From a bacterium (GTDB taxonomy: Bacteria > Desulfobacterota > Binatia > HRBIN30 > CADEER01), in contig JAHBUY010000005.1 in the NCBI GenBank assembly GCA_019637795.1, forward strand, positions 434,001-498,000: a DNA stretch of 64,000 nucleotides. Direction: 5' to 3'. The notes under the pieces were generated by a model, which worked only from the letters and a program-made list of their open reading frames with translations, made no database searches and had not been told where the DNA came from. A program made the position numbers and the translations under genes. Below are positions 1 to 10,403 of this stretch, in pieces (position 1 is the stretch's first letter; every line of letters begins with the position of its first letter).

Positions 1-142
1 CCACTACCGCCGCATGGCCGCCTTCCTGCGTCGACCGCGCCGCCGGCTGTTCTATGCCGGCGACTGGCTCACCGGCTCGACCATCGAGGGCGCGGTGTGG
101 TCGGGCGTCACCGCCGCCGACGCGCTGCTGAAGAGCGCCTGA
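1..142 (+). CDS. FAD-dependent amine oxidase-like protein, C-terminal fragment
   Basis: The open frame enters from the left edge (first full codon at base 3) and stops at 140-142. Only about 46 residues are visible. They contain LFYAGDWLTGSTIEGAVWSG, which matches the C-terminal FAD-binding segment of flavin amine oxidases, phytoene desaturases and protoporphyrinogen oxidases. In that segment an acidic residue contacts the ribose and a following G-S/T-x-E-G-A turn cradles the isoalloxazine ring. The substrate cannot be inferred from this piece. The next gene starts 2 bases after the stop, so the two are probably co-transcribed. Confidence 0.75.
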   Translation, partial: HYRRMAAFLRRPRRRLFYAGDWLTGSTIEGAVWSGVTAADALLKSA

Positions 143-144
143 GC

Positions 145-549
145 GTGCCGGCCGTCGCCTACCTGCATCCACTGGCCGGCGCCGCGACGCTGGCGCTGCT
201 GGTGTACGTCGGGTCCCTCGGCCTGACGCTGCGCACCGCGCGCCGCGACCGCGCCGCCCGCGCCGCGCGGCACGCGCGCTGGGCGCGCATCGCCTACCTC
301 GCGGTGCTGTTGAGCTGGCTCGGCGGAGCGCTGTCGGTGCTGCTCGACCGCGACGACCTGACCCTCGCGGCGTCGCTGCACTTCCGCACCGGCACCGCGC
401 TCGCCCTGCTGCTCACCGGCAGCGCGCTCACCGCCCGCGCCATGGCGCGCGGCTCGCGCGCCGCCCGCGACTGGCACCCCTGGCTGGGCGCCGCCGCGGT
501 GCTCCTGGCCGCCGCGCACGCCGCGTCGGGCCTGCGGCTGACGCCGTGA
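145..549 (+). CDS. small four-helix integral membrane protein (DUF4079-like)
   Basis: The 134-residue protein starts at GTG 145, two bases after the upstream stop. I chose this start because the longer reading begins inside the neighbouring gene. It has four hydrophobic helices and histidines at recurring positions: YLHPLAG near the start, SLHFRTG in the middle, DWHPWLG, and an AAHAASGLRL motif at the end. This spacing resembles the DUF4079/cytochrome b561-like membrane proteins, in which helix histidines may bind heme. Heme binding is inference. The position behind an FAD oxidase suggests a redox partner, but no direct evidence shows that. Confidence 0.65.
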   Translation: MPAVAYLHPLAGAATLALLVYVGSLGLTLRTARRDRAARAARHARWARIAYLAVLLSWLGGALSVLLDRDDLTLAASLHFRTGTALALLLTGSALTARAMARGSRAARDWHPWLGAAAVLLAAAHAASGLRLTP

Positions 550-579
550 TGACGCGGCGCGCCGAGCACGCCGCGCCGC

Positions 580-1731
580 TCACGCCCAGGCCGTCTCGAG
601 ATCGCCCTTCCGCAGGCGGCCGGCGATGACGATCTGCTGGATCTCGCTCGAGCCGTCGTAGACGCGGCCGACGCGCAGGTCGCGCCACAGGCGGTCGATC
701 ATGTACTCGCCCTTGATGTAGCCGTAGCCGCCGAAGATCTGCATCGCGTCGTCCACGGTCTGCCACGCGCTCTCGGCGGCGAAGTACTTGGCGGTCGAGG
801 ATTCGCGGATCGACTGCCCGCCCTGATCGAGGATCCACGCCGAACGATAGACGACCAGGCGCGAGGCCTCGGTGCGCGCGCTCATCTGCGCCAGCCGGAA
901 GGCCAGCGCCTGGTGCTCGATCAGCGGCTTGCCGAAGGTCTTGCGCTGCTCGGCATGCTCGACCGCCAGCTCGAGCGCCTTCTGCGCCGTGCCGACGCAG
1001 CGCGCGCTCAGCGTCGTCCGCCCCTCGGACAGACAGCGCTTGGCGTACTCCATGCCCTTGCCCTCCTCGCCGATCAGGGCGTCGGCGGGGATGCGGGCGT
1101 CCTCGAACACCACCTCGGAGATCTGCGACCCGCGGTGGCCGGTGGTGTCGAAGATCTGGCCGATCGAGACGCCGGGCGAGTCGGCATCGATGATGAACGC
1201 CGAGATGCCGGCCGCGGTGCGGGCGAAGGTCACGAAGTGGTGGGCGCGCGGCGCGTTGGTGATGAAGATCTTGTGGCCGTTGACGCGGTAGCCGTCGCCC
1301 GTGCGCTCGGCGCGGGTCTGCAGGCCGGCGGCGTCGGATCCCGACTGCGGCTCGGTCAGCGCGAACGAGCCGATCCACTCCCCGGTCGCCATCTTCGGCA
1401 GGTAGCGGCGCTTCTGCTCCTCGCTGGCGAAGCGCACGATGCCGACGCAGCCGATGCCGGTGTGGACGCTGATGAAGCTCGCCAGGCCCCACGGCCCGCG
1501 CCCGAGTTGCTCGTGGCAGAGCGTCTTCTGCACCACCGACAGGCCGAGCCCGCCGTACTCCTGCGGGATCGAGAGCCCGAGCAGGCCGACGTCGCGCGCC
1601 CCCTCGATCAGCTCGTGCGGCAGGGTGTCGGTGCGCTCGATCTCCTGCCATCCGGCATTGGCCTTCTCCTCGATGAAGTCGCGCACCGACTGCTGCAACA
1701 GGCGGTCCTCGGCCGAGATGCTGAAATCCAT
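580..1731 (-). CDS. acyl-CoA dehydrogenase
   Basis: This 383-residue protein is of normal acyl-CoA dehydrogenase length. The enzyme oxidises acyl-CoA at C2-C3 using FAD and passes electrons to ETF. The start is ATG 1731, which has GAGGAG about 8 bases upstream; the upstream extension of the frame is low-complexity. Family landmarks are FALTEPQSGSD (FAD/substrate loop), RKTFGKPL (helix G region), QIFGGYGYIKGEY and the C-terminal YDGSSEIQQ. In most family members the last motif reads YEGTSEIQR and its Glu is the catalytic base. Here Asp occupies that place, so substrate class and even activity are uncertain. A perfect 12-bp palindrome lies 43 bases upstream of the start. Confidence 0.93.
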   Translation of the reverse strand: MDFSISAEDRLLQQSVRDFIEEKANAGWQEIERTDTLPHELIEGARDVGLLGLSIPQEYGGLGLSVVQKTLCHEQLGRGPWGLASFISVHTGIGCVGIVRFASEEQKRRYLPKMATGEWIGSFALTEPQSGSDAAGLQTRAERTGDGYRVNGHKIFITNAPRAHHFVTFARTAAGISAFIIDADSPGVSIGQIFDTTGHRGSQISEVVFEDARIPADALIGEEGKGMEYAKRCLSEGRTTLSARCVGTAQKALELAVEHAEQRKTFGKPLIEHQALAFRLAQMSARTEASRLVVYRSAWILDQGGQSIRESSTAKYFAAESAWQTVDDAMQIFGGYGYIKGEYMIDRLWRDLRVGRVYDGSSEIQQIVIAGRLRKGDLETAWA

Positions 1732-2060
1732 GGCGTCGCTCCTCAGGGAGCACGGGCCTCCCCGCCCGCGTTCCGAACCGGTTCGTTCTGGCAATCGCCC
1801 CGGCCCTTTGCAACACGTCGCGGCGCGCCGCGATGCGCGCCGCGCGCGCGGAGACCGGCGAGGTCGGCGGCGGCGGGCGGACCGCGCGCGCGGCGGCGCT
1901 TCGCGACCGCTGGGGGTGGCTGGCGCCGCGGCGCGGCGGTCAGGGTCGGCAGCGCCGCCGCCGTGGAGCAGCGCCGCCCCGCGGACCGCGATCAGCTCGC
2001 AGCCGGGCGGGCGCCCCGGTGCAAGGTGACGGCGGCGCGTGCTCGGGGCGGCGCCGTCGG
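1732..2060. other. intergenic region upstream of acyl-CoA dehydrogenase
   Basis: This 329-base stretch lies between the start of the acyl-CoA dehydrogenase gene and the stop of the helicase gene, both on the minus strand. The part near 1732-1800 holds the ribosome-binding site and the palindrome at 1774-1785. The rest (about 1800-2060) is extremely GC-rich. Its reading frames on both strands translate to Arg/Ala/Pro-rich strings with no recognisable domain, so I call no gene there. Confidence 0.5.
1774..1785. promoter_or_regulatory. perfect 12-bp palindrome, candidate operator of the acyl-CoA dehydrogenase gene
   Basis: CGAACCGGTTCG is a perfect palindrome 43 bases upstream of the acyl-CoA dehydrogenase start. 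It sits in a locally less GC-rich patch. Minus-strand TTGCCA (revcomp of 1790-1795 area) could be a -35 element, but no convincing -10 follows. Acyl-CoA dehydrogenase genes are often controlled by TetR- or FadR-type repressors that bind palindromes. No such regulator is adjacent here, so the role is inference. Confidence 0.35.
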
Positions 2061-3275
<1,215 letters not shown>

Positions 3276-3510
3276 GCTTCTCCGATGTCTGCGGACGGCC
3301 CGGGCCCTCGTGAGGCTGCAGGGGCCGTCGCTGCACTCCCCGCGGCCGCGTCCGCAGGCTCTGCGACGCCGCACGGCGGGGGTGGGGTGGTATTCAACTT
3401 CTTCCACCTGTCGCACATGCGACCGCGCAATGCGAGCCCCGGAGCCCCAGGGGCGGGATGTCTCGCCCGCGTCCGCCGTCCCCGCGATGCCCGACGGGTC
3501 GCCGGCGCAT

Positions 3511-4908
<1,398 letters not shown>

Positions 4909-5113
4909 CGCCGGACCATCGCTGGCGGCGTCGGGCGATGCAACCGGGCGCCCCCCGGGCGGGCGGCCACCGGCGACGCGCCGCCCTGCTGACCTTCGTC
5001 ATCTCGATCCCTGACCAACGTCAGCGCATCGGCCGCCGCTCTCGGTCCAAATGGCGCGCTTCGATCGAAGCCGGACCCGCGGGGTGCGGGGCCGGAGGCA
5101 GAGGGGGGAGCCC

Positions 5114-5758
5114 GTGGCATTGCTGAAGAGGGTCGGTCGCGCGGCCGGGTGCGGCCTGTTCGCGCTGACGCTGGCGGCGCCGGTCGAGGCGGGCGCGCAG
5201 GACGTGGCGCGGGGCGCCCAACTGTTCGACACCTGCGTCCCCTGCCACGGCGCCAACGGCGCCGGCAGCCTCGACCGCCGCGCGCCGGTGATCGCGGCGC
5301 TGCCCGCCTGGTACGTCGCGACCCAGATCGGCAACTTCAAGGCCGGGCGGCGCGGCTATCACCCCGACGACGCCGCCGGCCTGCAGATGCGGCCGATGGC
5401 GATGGCGCTGTTCACCGACGCCGACGTGCAGGCGGTCGCCGCCTACGTCGCCACCCTGCCGCCGGTGCCGCCGACCGACGTCGGCGGCGGCGACGCCGGG
5501 CGCGGCCAGACAGCCTATGCCGTCTGCCTCGCCTGCCACGGCCCCGACGGCATGGGCAACGAGCAGTTGAAGGCGCCGCCGATCGCCCGCCAGGGCGACT
5601 GGTACCTGGTCGCCCAGCTCGACAACTTCAAGAGCGGCCGGCGCGGCAGCGCCGAGGGCGACGTCACCGGCATGCAGATGCGCGGCATGTCGGCGACCCT
5701 GGCCGACCAGCAGGCGGTGCAGGACGTCGCGGCGTACGTCCGCACGCTGCGCAAGTGA
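5114..5758 (+). CDS. diheme cytochrome c (c4-like), secreted
   Basis: The start is GTG 5114, with AGGGGGGAG just upstream; a longer frame would place charged residues before the signal peptide. The 214-residue product has a signal peptide (residues 1-28, cut near GAQ) and two cytochrome c domains with heme sites CVPCH (41-45) and CLACH (138-142). Each domain is followed by Met-rich segments (MRPMAMA, MQMRGMS) that can supply the distal ligand. Duplicated class I domains of this size are typical of cytochrome c4, a periplasmic electron donor to terminal oxidases. It is the first gene of the oxidase operon, which supports that role. Confidence 0.92.
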   Translation: MALLKRVGRAAGCGLFALTLAAPVEAGAQDVARGAQLFDTCVPCHGANGAGSLDRRAPVIAALPAWYVATQIGNFKAGRRGYHPDDAAGLQMRPMAMALFTDADVQAVAAYVATLPPVPPTDVGGGDAGRGQTAYAVCLACHGPDGMGNEQLKAPPIARQGDWYLVAQLDNFKSGRRGSAEGDVTGMQMRGMSATLADQQAVQDVAAYVRTLRK

Positions 5759-5782
5759 CACGGGACGCGAGGAGCGGCGGCG

Positions 5783-5890
5783 ATGGCCAAGGGTCCGATC
5801 GACGAACACACGGCGCGCAGCGTCTTCTGGATCGCCGTCGGCGGCTGCCTGGCGTTCGCCCTGTGCAGCTTCATCTTCGTGCTGCGCTGA
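5783..5890 (+). CDS. 35-residue single-helix membrane peptide in the oxidase operon
   Basis: A short frame lies between the cytochrome c and subunit II genes. ATG 5783 is preceded by GAGGAGC at a good distance, and the product is 35 residues. A polar start (MAKGPIDEHTARS) leads into one membrane helix of about 20 residues and ends with VLR. It fills a gap that would otherwise be an oddly long spacer in a tight operon. Several bacterial heme-copper oxidases contain such single-helix accessory subunits, so an assembly or structural subunit is a reasonable inference. No family was recognised. Confidence 0.65.
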   Translation: MAKGPIDEHTARSVFWIAVGGCLAFALCSFIFVLR

Positions 5891-5915
5891 GCGCGGCGCG
5901 CGACGAGGACATGCG

Positions 5916-6581
5916 ATGATCGAGTGGCTGGTGCCCGAGGCCTCGACCTACGCGCGCGACATCGACTGGCTGTTCACGAGCATCTTCCTCACCGTGGGCT
6001 TCTGGTTCCTGCTCGCGCAGGCCGTCTTCTTCTGGCTGCTGTTCCGCTTCCGCAGGCGCGATGGCGTGCCGGCGCAGTACATCACCGGCGAGGAGAAGGC
6101 CGAGAAGCGCTGGATCTCGATCCCGCACGCGCTGGTCATCGCCTGCGACGTCTTCCTCATCGCCGCCACCGTGATGGTGTGGCGCAACGTCAAGCAGGTG
6201 CTGCCGCCGGCCGACGAGACCATCCGCGTCATCGGCCAGCAGTGGGCGTGGACCTTCGTCCACCCCGGCCCCGACCAGCAGCTCGGCACCGAGGACGACG
6301 TCACCGAGGTCAACGAGCTGCACGTGACGAACGGCACCGTCTACCACTTCGAGCTGACCTCGAAGGACGTCCTGCACAGCTTCTCGGTGCCGGCCTTCCG
6401 CCTGAAACAGGACGCCGTCCCCGGGCGCATCATCACCGGCTGGTTCCAGCCCACCACCATCGGCCAGTACGACATCCAGTGCGCCGAGATCTGCGGCATC
6501 GGCCACGCGCTGATGCCGGCGCGCCTGTACGTCGAGACCGAGTCGGCGCACGCCGCCTGGCTGCGCGACCGCCAGGCGTGA
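5916..6581 (+). CDS. ctaC: cytochrome c oxidase subunit II (CuA)
   Basis: This 221-residue protein carries the binuclear CuA centre that accepts electrons from cytochrome c. Two N-terminal membrane helices (about residues 18-45 and 70-95) are followed by a periplasmic cupredoxin domain. The electron-entry aromatic motif is QQWAWTF, one CuA ligand is the His of VLHSF, and C189-A-E-I-C-G-I-G-H-A-L-M200 gives the C-x3-C-x3-H-x2-M site. There is no cytochrome c extension, which fits with the separate c4-like protein encoded upstream. There is no obvious lipobox. It precedes subunit I in the operon. Confidence 0.96.
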   Translation: MIEWLVPEASTYARDIDWLFTSIFLTVGFWFLLAQAVFFWLLFRFRRRDGVPAQYITGEEKAEKRWISIPHALVIACDVFLIAATVMVWRNVKQVLPPADETIRVIGQQWAWTFVHPGPDQQLGTEDDVTEVNELHVTNGTVYHFELTSKDVLHSFSVPAFRLKQDAVPGRIITGWFQPTTIGQYDIQCAEICGIGHALMPARLYVETESAHAAWLRDRQA

Positions 6582-6606
6582 GCGGGTCGCAGGAGGATCG
6601 ACCGCG

Positions 6607-8292
6607 ATGAGCCACGACACCGCCGCCCACGCCGCCGCGCACGGCAGCGTCTGGCGCCGCTGGGTCTTCTCCACCGACCACAAGGTGATCGGCTGCCAGT
6701 ACCTGTTCACCGGCATGGCCATGGCCGTCATCGGCGGCCTGATGTCCTACGTCTTCCGCATGCAGCTCGCCTGGCCCGACGCCCCGGTGCCGGGCTACGG
6801 CGTCGTCTCCCCGGGGGAGTACAACGCCCTCGTCACCAACCACGGCTCGATCATGATCTTCTGGGTGGCGATGCCGGTGCTGATCGCGGCGCTCGGCAAC
6901 TTCCTCATCCCGCTGATGATCGGCTGCGACGACATGGTGTTCCCGCGCCTGAACCGCCTCTCGTACCAGATCTTCCTGCTCAGCGCGCTGGTGCTGCTGG
7001 GCTCGCTGGCGGTGCCGGGCGGCGGCTTCGGCGGCGCCTGGACCTCCTACCCGCCGCTGTCGGCCAAGGGCGCCTACAACCTCACGCCCTACGGCGCGCC
7101 GTTGTGGCTCGTCGCCGTGGCGCTCGAGTTCGTCGCCTTCCTGCTCGGCGGCATCAACTTCGTCACCACGGTGATGAACGCGCGCGCGCCGGGCATGAAG
7201 GCGAGCTACATCCCGATGGTGGTGTGGATGATCATCATCGCCAGCATCCTCTTCATGGCCTCGGTCGGGCCGCTGGTCGCCGGCGCGGTGATGCTGCTCT
7301 TCGACCAGATCCTGGGCACCCGGTTCTTCGATCCGGCCGGCGGCGGCGATCCGCTGCTCTGGCAGCACCTCTTCTGGTTCTTCGGCCACCCCGAGGTGTA
7401 CGTGGTGCTGCTGCCGGCGATGGGCATCGTGGCCGAGATCATCACCGTCTTCTCGCGCAAGAAGCTGTTCGCCTACAACACCGTCCTCCTCACCGCCGCC
7501 GGCACCGGCGTGCTGAGCTTTCTCGTCTGGGCGCACCACCAGTTCGTCGCCGGCATCGATCCGCGCATGGCGCACCTGTTCACGGTGACGACGCTGCTGA
7601 TCTCGATCCCCATCGCCGAGATGACCTTCGTCTTCATCGCCACGCTGTACGGCGGCTCGATCACCTTCCCGACGCCGATGCTGTTCGCCCTCGCCTTCAT
7701 CGCCGAGTTCCTCATCGGCGGCGTCACCGGCATCTTCCTCGGCTCGAGCGGCACCGACATCTACCTGCACGACACCTACTTCGTGCTGGCGCACTTCCAC
7801 TACACCTTCTTCCCCATCGCCATCATCGCCACCTTCGCGGCGCTCTACTTCTGGTTCCCGAAGATGTTCGGCCGCATGATGAACGACACGCTGGGGAAGA
7901 TTCACTTCTGGGGCACGGTGATCCCCTTCAACTTCATCTTCATCCCGCTGTTCATCACCGGCATGGGCGGCGACCACCGGCGCATCTACAGCTACGAGAA
8001 CTTCCCCATGCAGATGACGCCGTTCCTGCAGGAGCTGCGCATCGTCGCGACGGTGTCGCTGGTGATCCTGCTGCTCTTCCAGGTGGTGTTCCTGTTCAAC
8101 TTCTTCTGGAGCCTGTTCCGCGGGCCCAAGGCGCCGGCCAATCCCTGGCGCGCGAACACGCTGGAATGGACGGCGCCGTCGCCGCCGCCGCACGGCAATT
8201 TCGCCACCATGCCCAGCGTCTACCGCGGCCCGTACGAGTACAGCGTCCCCGGACGCGCCGACGACTACTGGCCGCAGCACGTCGCCAACTGA
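6607..8292 (+). CDS. ctaD: cytochrome c oxidase subunit I
   Basis: This 561-residue, 12-helix catalytic subunit reduces oxygen to water at the heme a3-CuB site and pumps protons. Visible landmarks are FSTDHKVIG at the N-terminus, VTNHGSIMIFW (heme a ligand region), WFFGHPEVYVVLLP (CuB His, Tyr cross-link and D-channel Glu), WAHHQFVAG (two CuB histidines) and LAHFHYTFF (heme a3 and heme a histidines). The HPEVY Glu is the marker of A1-type proton channels. ATG 6607 follows AGGAGG. Its neighbours encode subunits II and III with short spacers, as in a single transcript. Confidence 0.97.
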   Translation: MSHDTAAHAAAHGSVWRRWVFSTDHKVIGCQYLFTGMAMAVIGGLMSYVFRMQLAWPDAPVPGYGVVSPGEYNALVTNHGSIMIFWVAMPVLIAALGNFLIPLMIGCDDMVFPRLNRLSYQIFLLSALVLLGSLAVPGGGFGGAWTSYPPLSAKGAYNLTPYGAPLWLVAVALEFVAFLLGGINFVTTVMNARAPGMKASYIPMVVWMIIIASILFMASVGPLVAGAVMLLFDQILGTRFFDPAGGGDPLLWQHLFWFFGHPEVYVVLLPAMGIVAEIITVFSRKKLFAYNTVLLTAAGTGVLSFLVWAHHQFVAGIDPRMAHLFTVTTLLISIPIAEMTFVFIATLYGGSITFPTPMLFALAFIAEFLIGGVTGIFLGSSGTDIYLHDTYFVLAHFHYTFFPIAIIATFAALYFWFPKMFGRMMNDTLGKIHFWGTVIPFNFIFIPLFITGMGGDHRRIYSYENFPMQMTPFLQELRIVATVSLVILLLFQVVFLFNFFWSLFRGPKAPANPWRANTLEWTAPSPPPHGNFATMPSVYRGPYEYSVPGRADDYWPQHVAN

Positions 8293-8305
8293 CCCCGGAG
8301 GCCCG

Positions 8306-8887
8306 ATGTCCGCCGCTCACGTCCCCCTCGCCACCACCCGCAGCGCCACCGGCATCCCCACCGGACGCCTCGCGGTGTGGTGGGTGCTCGCCTCGGAGAT
8401 CGTCATCTTCGGCGGCCTGCTCGCCGCCTACGTGATGTTCCGGCTCCACCACCCGCACTGGCACGCGGAAGCCTCGCACACCAACACCTGGGCGGGCGGC
8501 TTCAACACCGTGGTGCTGCTGACGTCGAGCCTCTTCGCCGTGCTCGCCCACCAGGCGGCGCTGCGCGGCGACGGCCCCAGGGCCGCGCGCCTGCTCTACG
8601 CCACGATCGGCGGCGCGGCGATCTTCCTGCTGGTGAAGGCGTTCGAGTGGAGCACCGAGATCTCGCACGGCTTCACGCTGTTCCGCGACACCTTCTGGTC
8701 CTTCTACTACACCGCCACCGGCCTGCACGGCGTGCACGTCGTCGTCGGCATGATCCTGATGACGCTGATCGCCGCCGACGCCCGGCGCGACCGCAACCTG
8801 CACCGCGTCGAGCTGATCGGCACCTACTGGCACTTCGTCGACGCGGTGTGGATCTTCCTCTTCCCCCTCTTCTACATCGCCCGCTGA
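8306..8887 (+). CDS. ctaE: cytochrome c oxidase subunit III
   Basis: This 193-residue membrane protein is of the short five-helix subunit III type. Typical features are WWVLASEIVIFGGL in the first helix, a Glu in KAFEWS and the TGLHGVHVVVGM and YWHFVDAVWIFLFP motifs of the last helices. Subunit III stabilises subunit I and supports sustained proton uptake. It starts 13 bases after the ctaD stop with GGAGGC upstream, and the subunit IV gene follows 8 bases later. A second, more divergent subunit III-like gene lies two genes downstream. Confidence 0.95.
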   Translation: MSAAHVPLATTRSATGIPTGRLAVWWVLASEIVIFGGLLAAYVMFRLHHPHWHAEASHTNTWAGGFNTVVLLTSSLFAVLAHQAALRGDGPRAARLLYATIGGAAIFLLVKAFEWSTEISHGFTLFRDTFWSFYYTATGLHGVHVVVGMILMTLIAADARRDRNLHRVELIGTYWHFVDAVWIFLFPLFYIAR

Positions 8888-8895
8888 GACCGACC

Positions 8896-9243
8896 ATGAG
8901 CGAATCGAACGCGGCGCACGGCGCGCACGAGACCAACTACGTCAGGATCTACGGCATCCTGCTGGCGCTCTTCGTCATCAGCGTGCTGGGGCCGACGCTC
9001 GGCATCGAGGCGGTGACGCTGATCACCGCCTTCGGGCTGGCGGTCGTCAAGGCGACCATGGTCGCCGGCTACTTCATGCACCTCAACGTCGAGAAGCGGT
9101 ACATCTGGTACATCCTGCTCGCCATGCTGGTGTTCATCCTGGTGTTGTTCGCCGGCGTGGCGCCCGACGTGATGAAGAGCAGCGGCCAGAACTGGCGCGA
9201 CGCCAGCGGCTTCGTGCCGCCGACGCCGCCGGTCCACCACTGA
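8896..9243 (+). CDS. ctaF: cytochrome c oxidase subunit IV (prokaryotic, CyoD-like)
   Basis: I place the start at ATG 8896, eight bases after ctaE. The longer frame upstream is a shadow of ctaE. The 115-residue product has three membrane helices and the motif VVKATMVAGYFMHLNVEKR. That motif is typical of the small subunit IV family, in which a K-A-x-x-V-x-x-x-F-M-H-L stretch is conserved. The C-terminal tail is Pro/His-rich. It probably helps assemble subunits I and III. Membership of the oxidase operon makes this call firm. Confidence 0.92.
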   Translation: MSESNAAHGAHETNYVRIYGILLALFVISVLGPTLGIEAVTLITAFGLAVVKATMVAGYFMHLNVEKRYIWYILLAMLVFILVLFAGVAPDVMKSSGQNWRDASGFVPPTPPVHH

Positions 9244-9251
9244 GGTCCACG

Positions 9252-9848
9252 GTGGCGCGGACGATGGCGGTGGCGGCGGCGCCGGGACGAACGGCGCGCG
9301 AGCGCGGCGCGGTGCTGCCCAACGGCGTCGCCGGCATGCTCATCTTCGTCGTCGCCGAGCTGATGTTCTTCGCCGGCCTCGGCACGGCCTTCGCCGTCGC
9401 CCGCGCCGGCGCGACGATGTGGCCGCCGCTCGGCCAGCCGCGCCTGCCGGTCGAGGTGACCGCGCTCAACACCCTGGTCCTGCTCGCCAGCGGCGCCTGC
9501 CTCGCCCGCGCCCACGTCGCCAGCGCCCGCCGCGAGGCGAGCGTCGGCCGCTGGCTCACCGGCGCGATGCTGCTCGGCGCGACCTTCGTCACCGTGCAGG
9601 GCGTCGAGTGGACCCGCCTGATCCGCTTCGGCCTGACGATGACGTCGAGCAGCTACGGCGCGTTCTTCTACCTCATCGTCGGCGCCCACGCCCTGCACGC
9701 GCTGGCGGCCATCCTCGGCCTCGCCTGGACCCGGGCCCGGCTGGCGGCGGGGACGCTGACGCCGAGCGCCCTGTGGGCGGCGGAGATCTTCTGGGGGTTC
9801 GTCGTCGGCGTGTGGCCCTTCCTGTACGTCGCCGTCTACCTGGCCTGA
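9252..9848 (+). CDS. second cytochrome c oxidase subunit III-like protein
   Basis: This 198-residue protein has five helices of the subunit III fold. The first helix reads GMLIFVVAELMFFAGL, QGVEWTRLI carries the conserved Glu, and GAHALHALAAILGLAW parallels the G-H/L-H-x-x-H helix of ctaE. GTG 9252 has GAGGT upstream; an in-frame ATG at 9264 is an alternative. Two subunit III-type genes in one operon occur in some bacteria. The product may replace or flank the first subunit III in the complex, or serve a different oxidase. Four bases separate it from the next gene. Confidence 0.85.
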   Translation: MARTMAVAAAPGRTARERGAVLPNGVAGMLIFVVAELMFFAGLGTAFAVARAGATMWPPLGQPRLPVEVTALNTLVLLASGACLARAHVASARREASVGRWLTGAMLLGATFVTVQGVEWTRLIRFGLTMTSSSYGAFFYLIVGAHALHALAAILGLAWTRARLAAGTLTPSALWAAEIFWGFVVGVWPFLYVAVYLA

Positions 9849-9852
9849 GCCG

Positions 9853-10143
9853 ATGCCGCGCCGCCTCGTGCACGCCGTCCCGGCCGCCGCGCTCGTCGTC
9901 CTGCCGCGCCTCGCCCTCGCCTGCCCGGTGTGCATGGCAGCCGACGCCCGCCGCATGGACGCCTACGTGGCAACCACGGCCCTGCTGTCGCTGCTGCCGC
10001 TGGCCGCCATCGGCGGCATCGCCTGGCTGATCTGGCGGCGCGCCAACGCCGGCGAAGCCGGAGCGCCGGTGACGCCGCCGCGCGACCGCGACGAAACGAC
10101 CCGGCGCCCGCCACCGCGCCCGCGTCTGCGGCCCGAGCCGTAG
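9853..10143 (+). CDS. small membrane protein with CPVC motif
   Basis: This 96-residue product has a signal peptide ending at LALA, followed at once by CPVCMAADARR. One membrane helix follows (about residues 42-62), and then a Pro/Arg-rich basic tail. It starts 4 bases after the second subunit III gene, so it is the last gene of the oxidase operon. Two cysteines two residues apart, exposed on the outer face, could bind copper or heme or form a disulfide. A role in oxidase assembly is possible but unproven. No family was recognised. A strong hairpin lies 217 bases downstream. Confidence 0.7.
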   Translation: MPRRLVHAVPAAALVVLPRLALACPVCMAADARRMDAYVATTALLSLLPLAAIGGIAWLIWRRANAGEAGAPVTPPRDRDETTRRPPPRPRLRPEP

Positions 10144-10359
10144 CGGCGACATCGAGACCGGCCGGCATCGCGGGCGGCGCCGCCTGCCGCGCCCGACGAT
10201 GCCGTCGGCATCGACGTCCCTCGGGCAGGGCAGACACCGTTCCGCGAAATGGGCGGCGGCGATCGGGCGCATGAGCGTCTGCAGCATCGGTCTCCTCACG
10301 TGCACACGGTGGGCGCCGGCGCCGGTCTGCGGCTCTCCCGCCCCCGGACACCGCCGCGG

Positions 10360-10394
10360 GCGAGCGGGCCGTCCGCGTGGAACGGCCCGCTCGC
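10360..10394. terminator. 13-bp perfect hairpin between convergent genes
   Basis: GCGAGCGGGCCGT and its exact complement ACGGCCCGCTCGC flank a 9-base loop (10373-10381). The hairpin lies just after the stop of the minus-strand secreted repeat protein and downstream of the oxidase operon. That is where a bidirectional terminator is expected. No T-run follows on either strand, so it is at best a non-canonical GC-rich terminator or a Rho-dependent pause site. Confidence 0.45.
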
Positions 10395-10403
10395 GTGGTC
10401 GGA

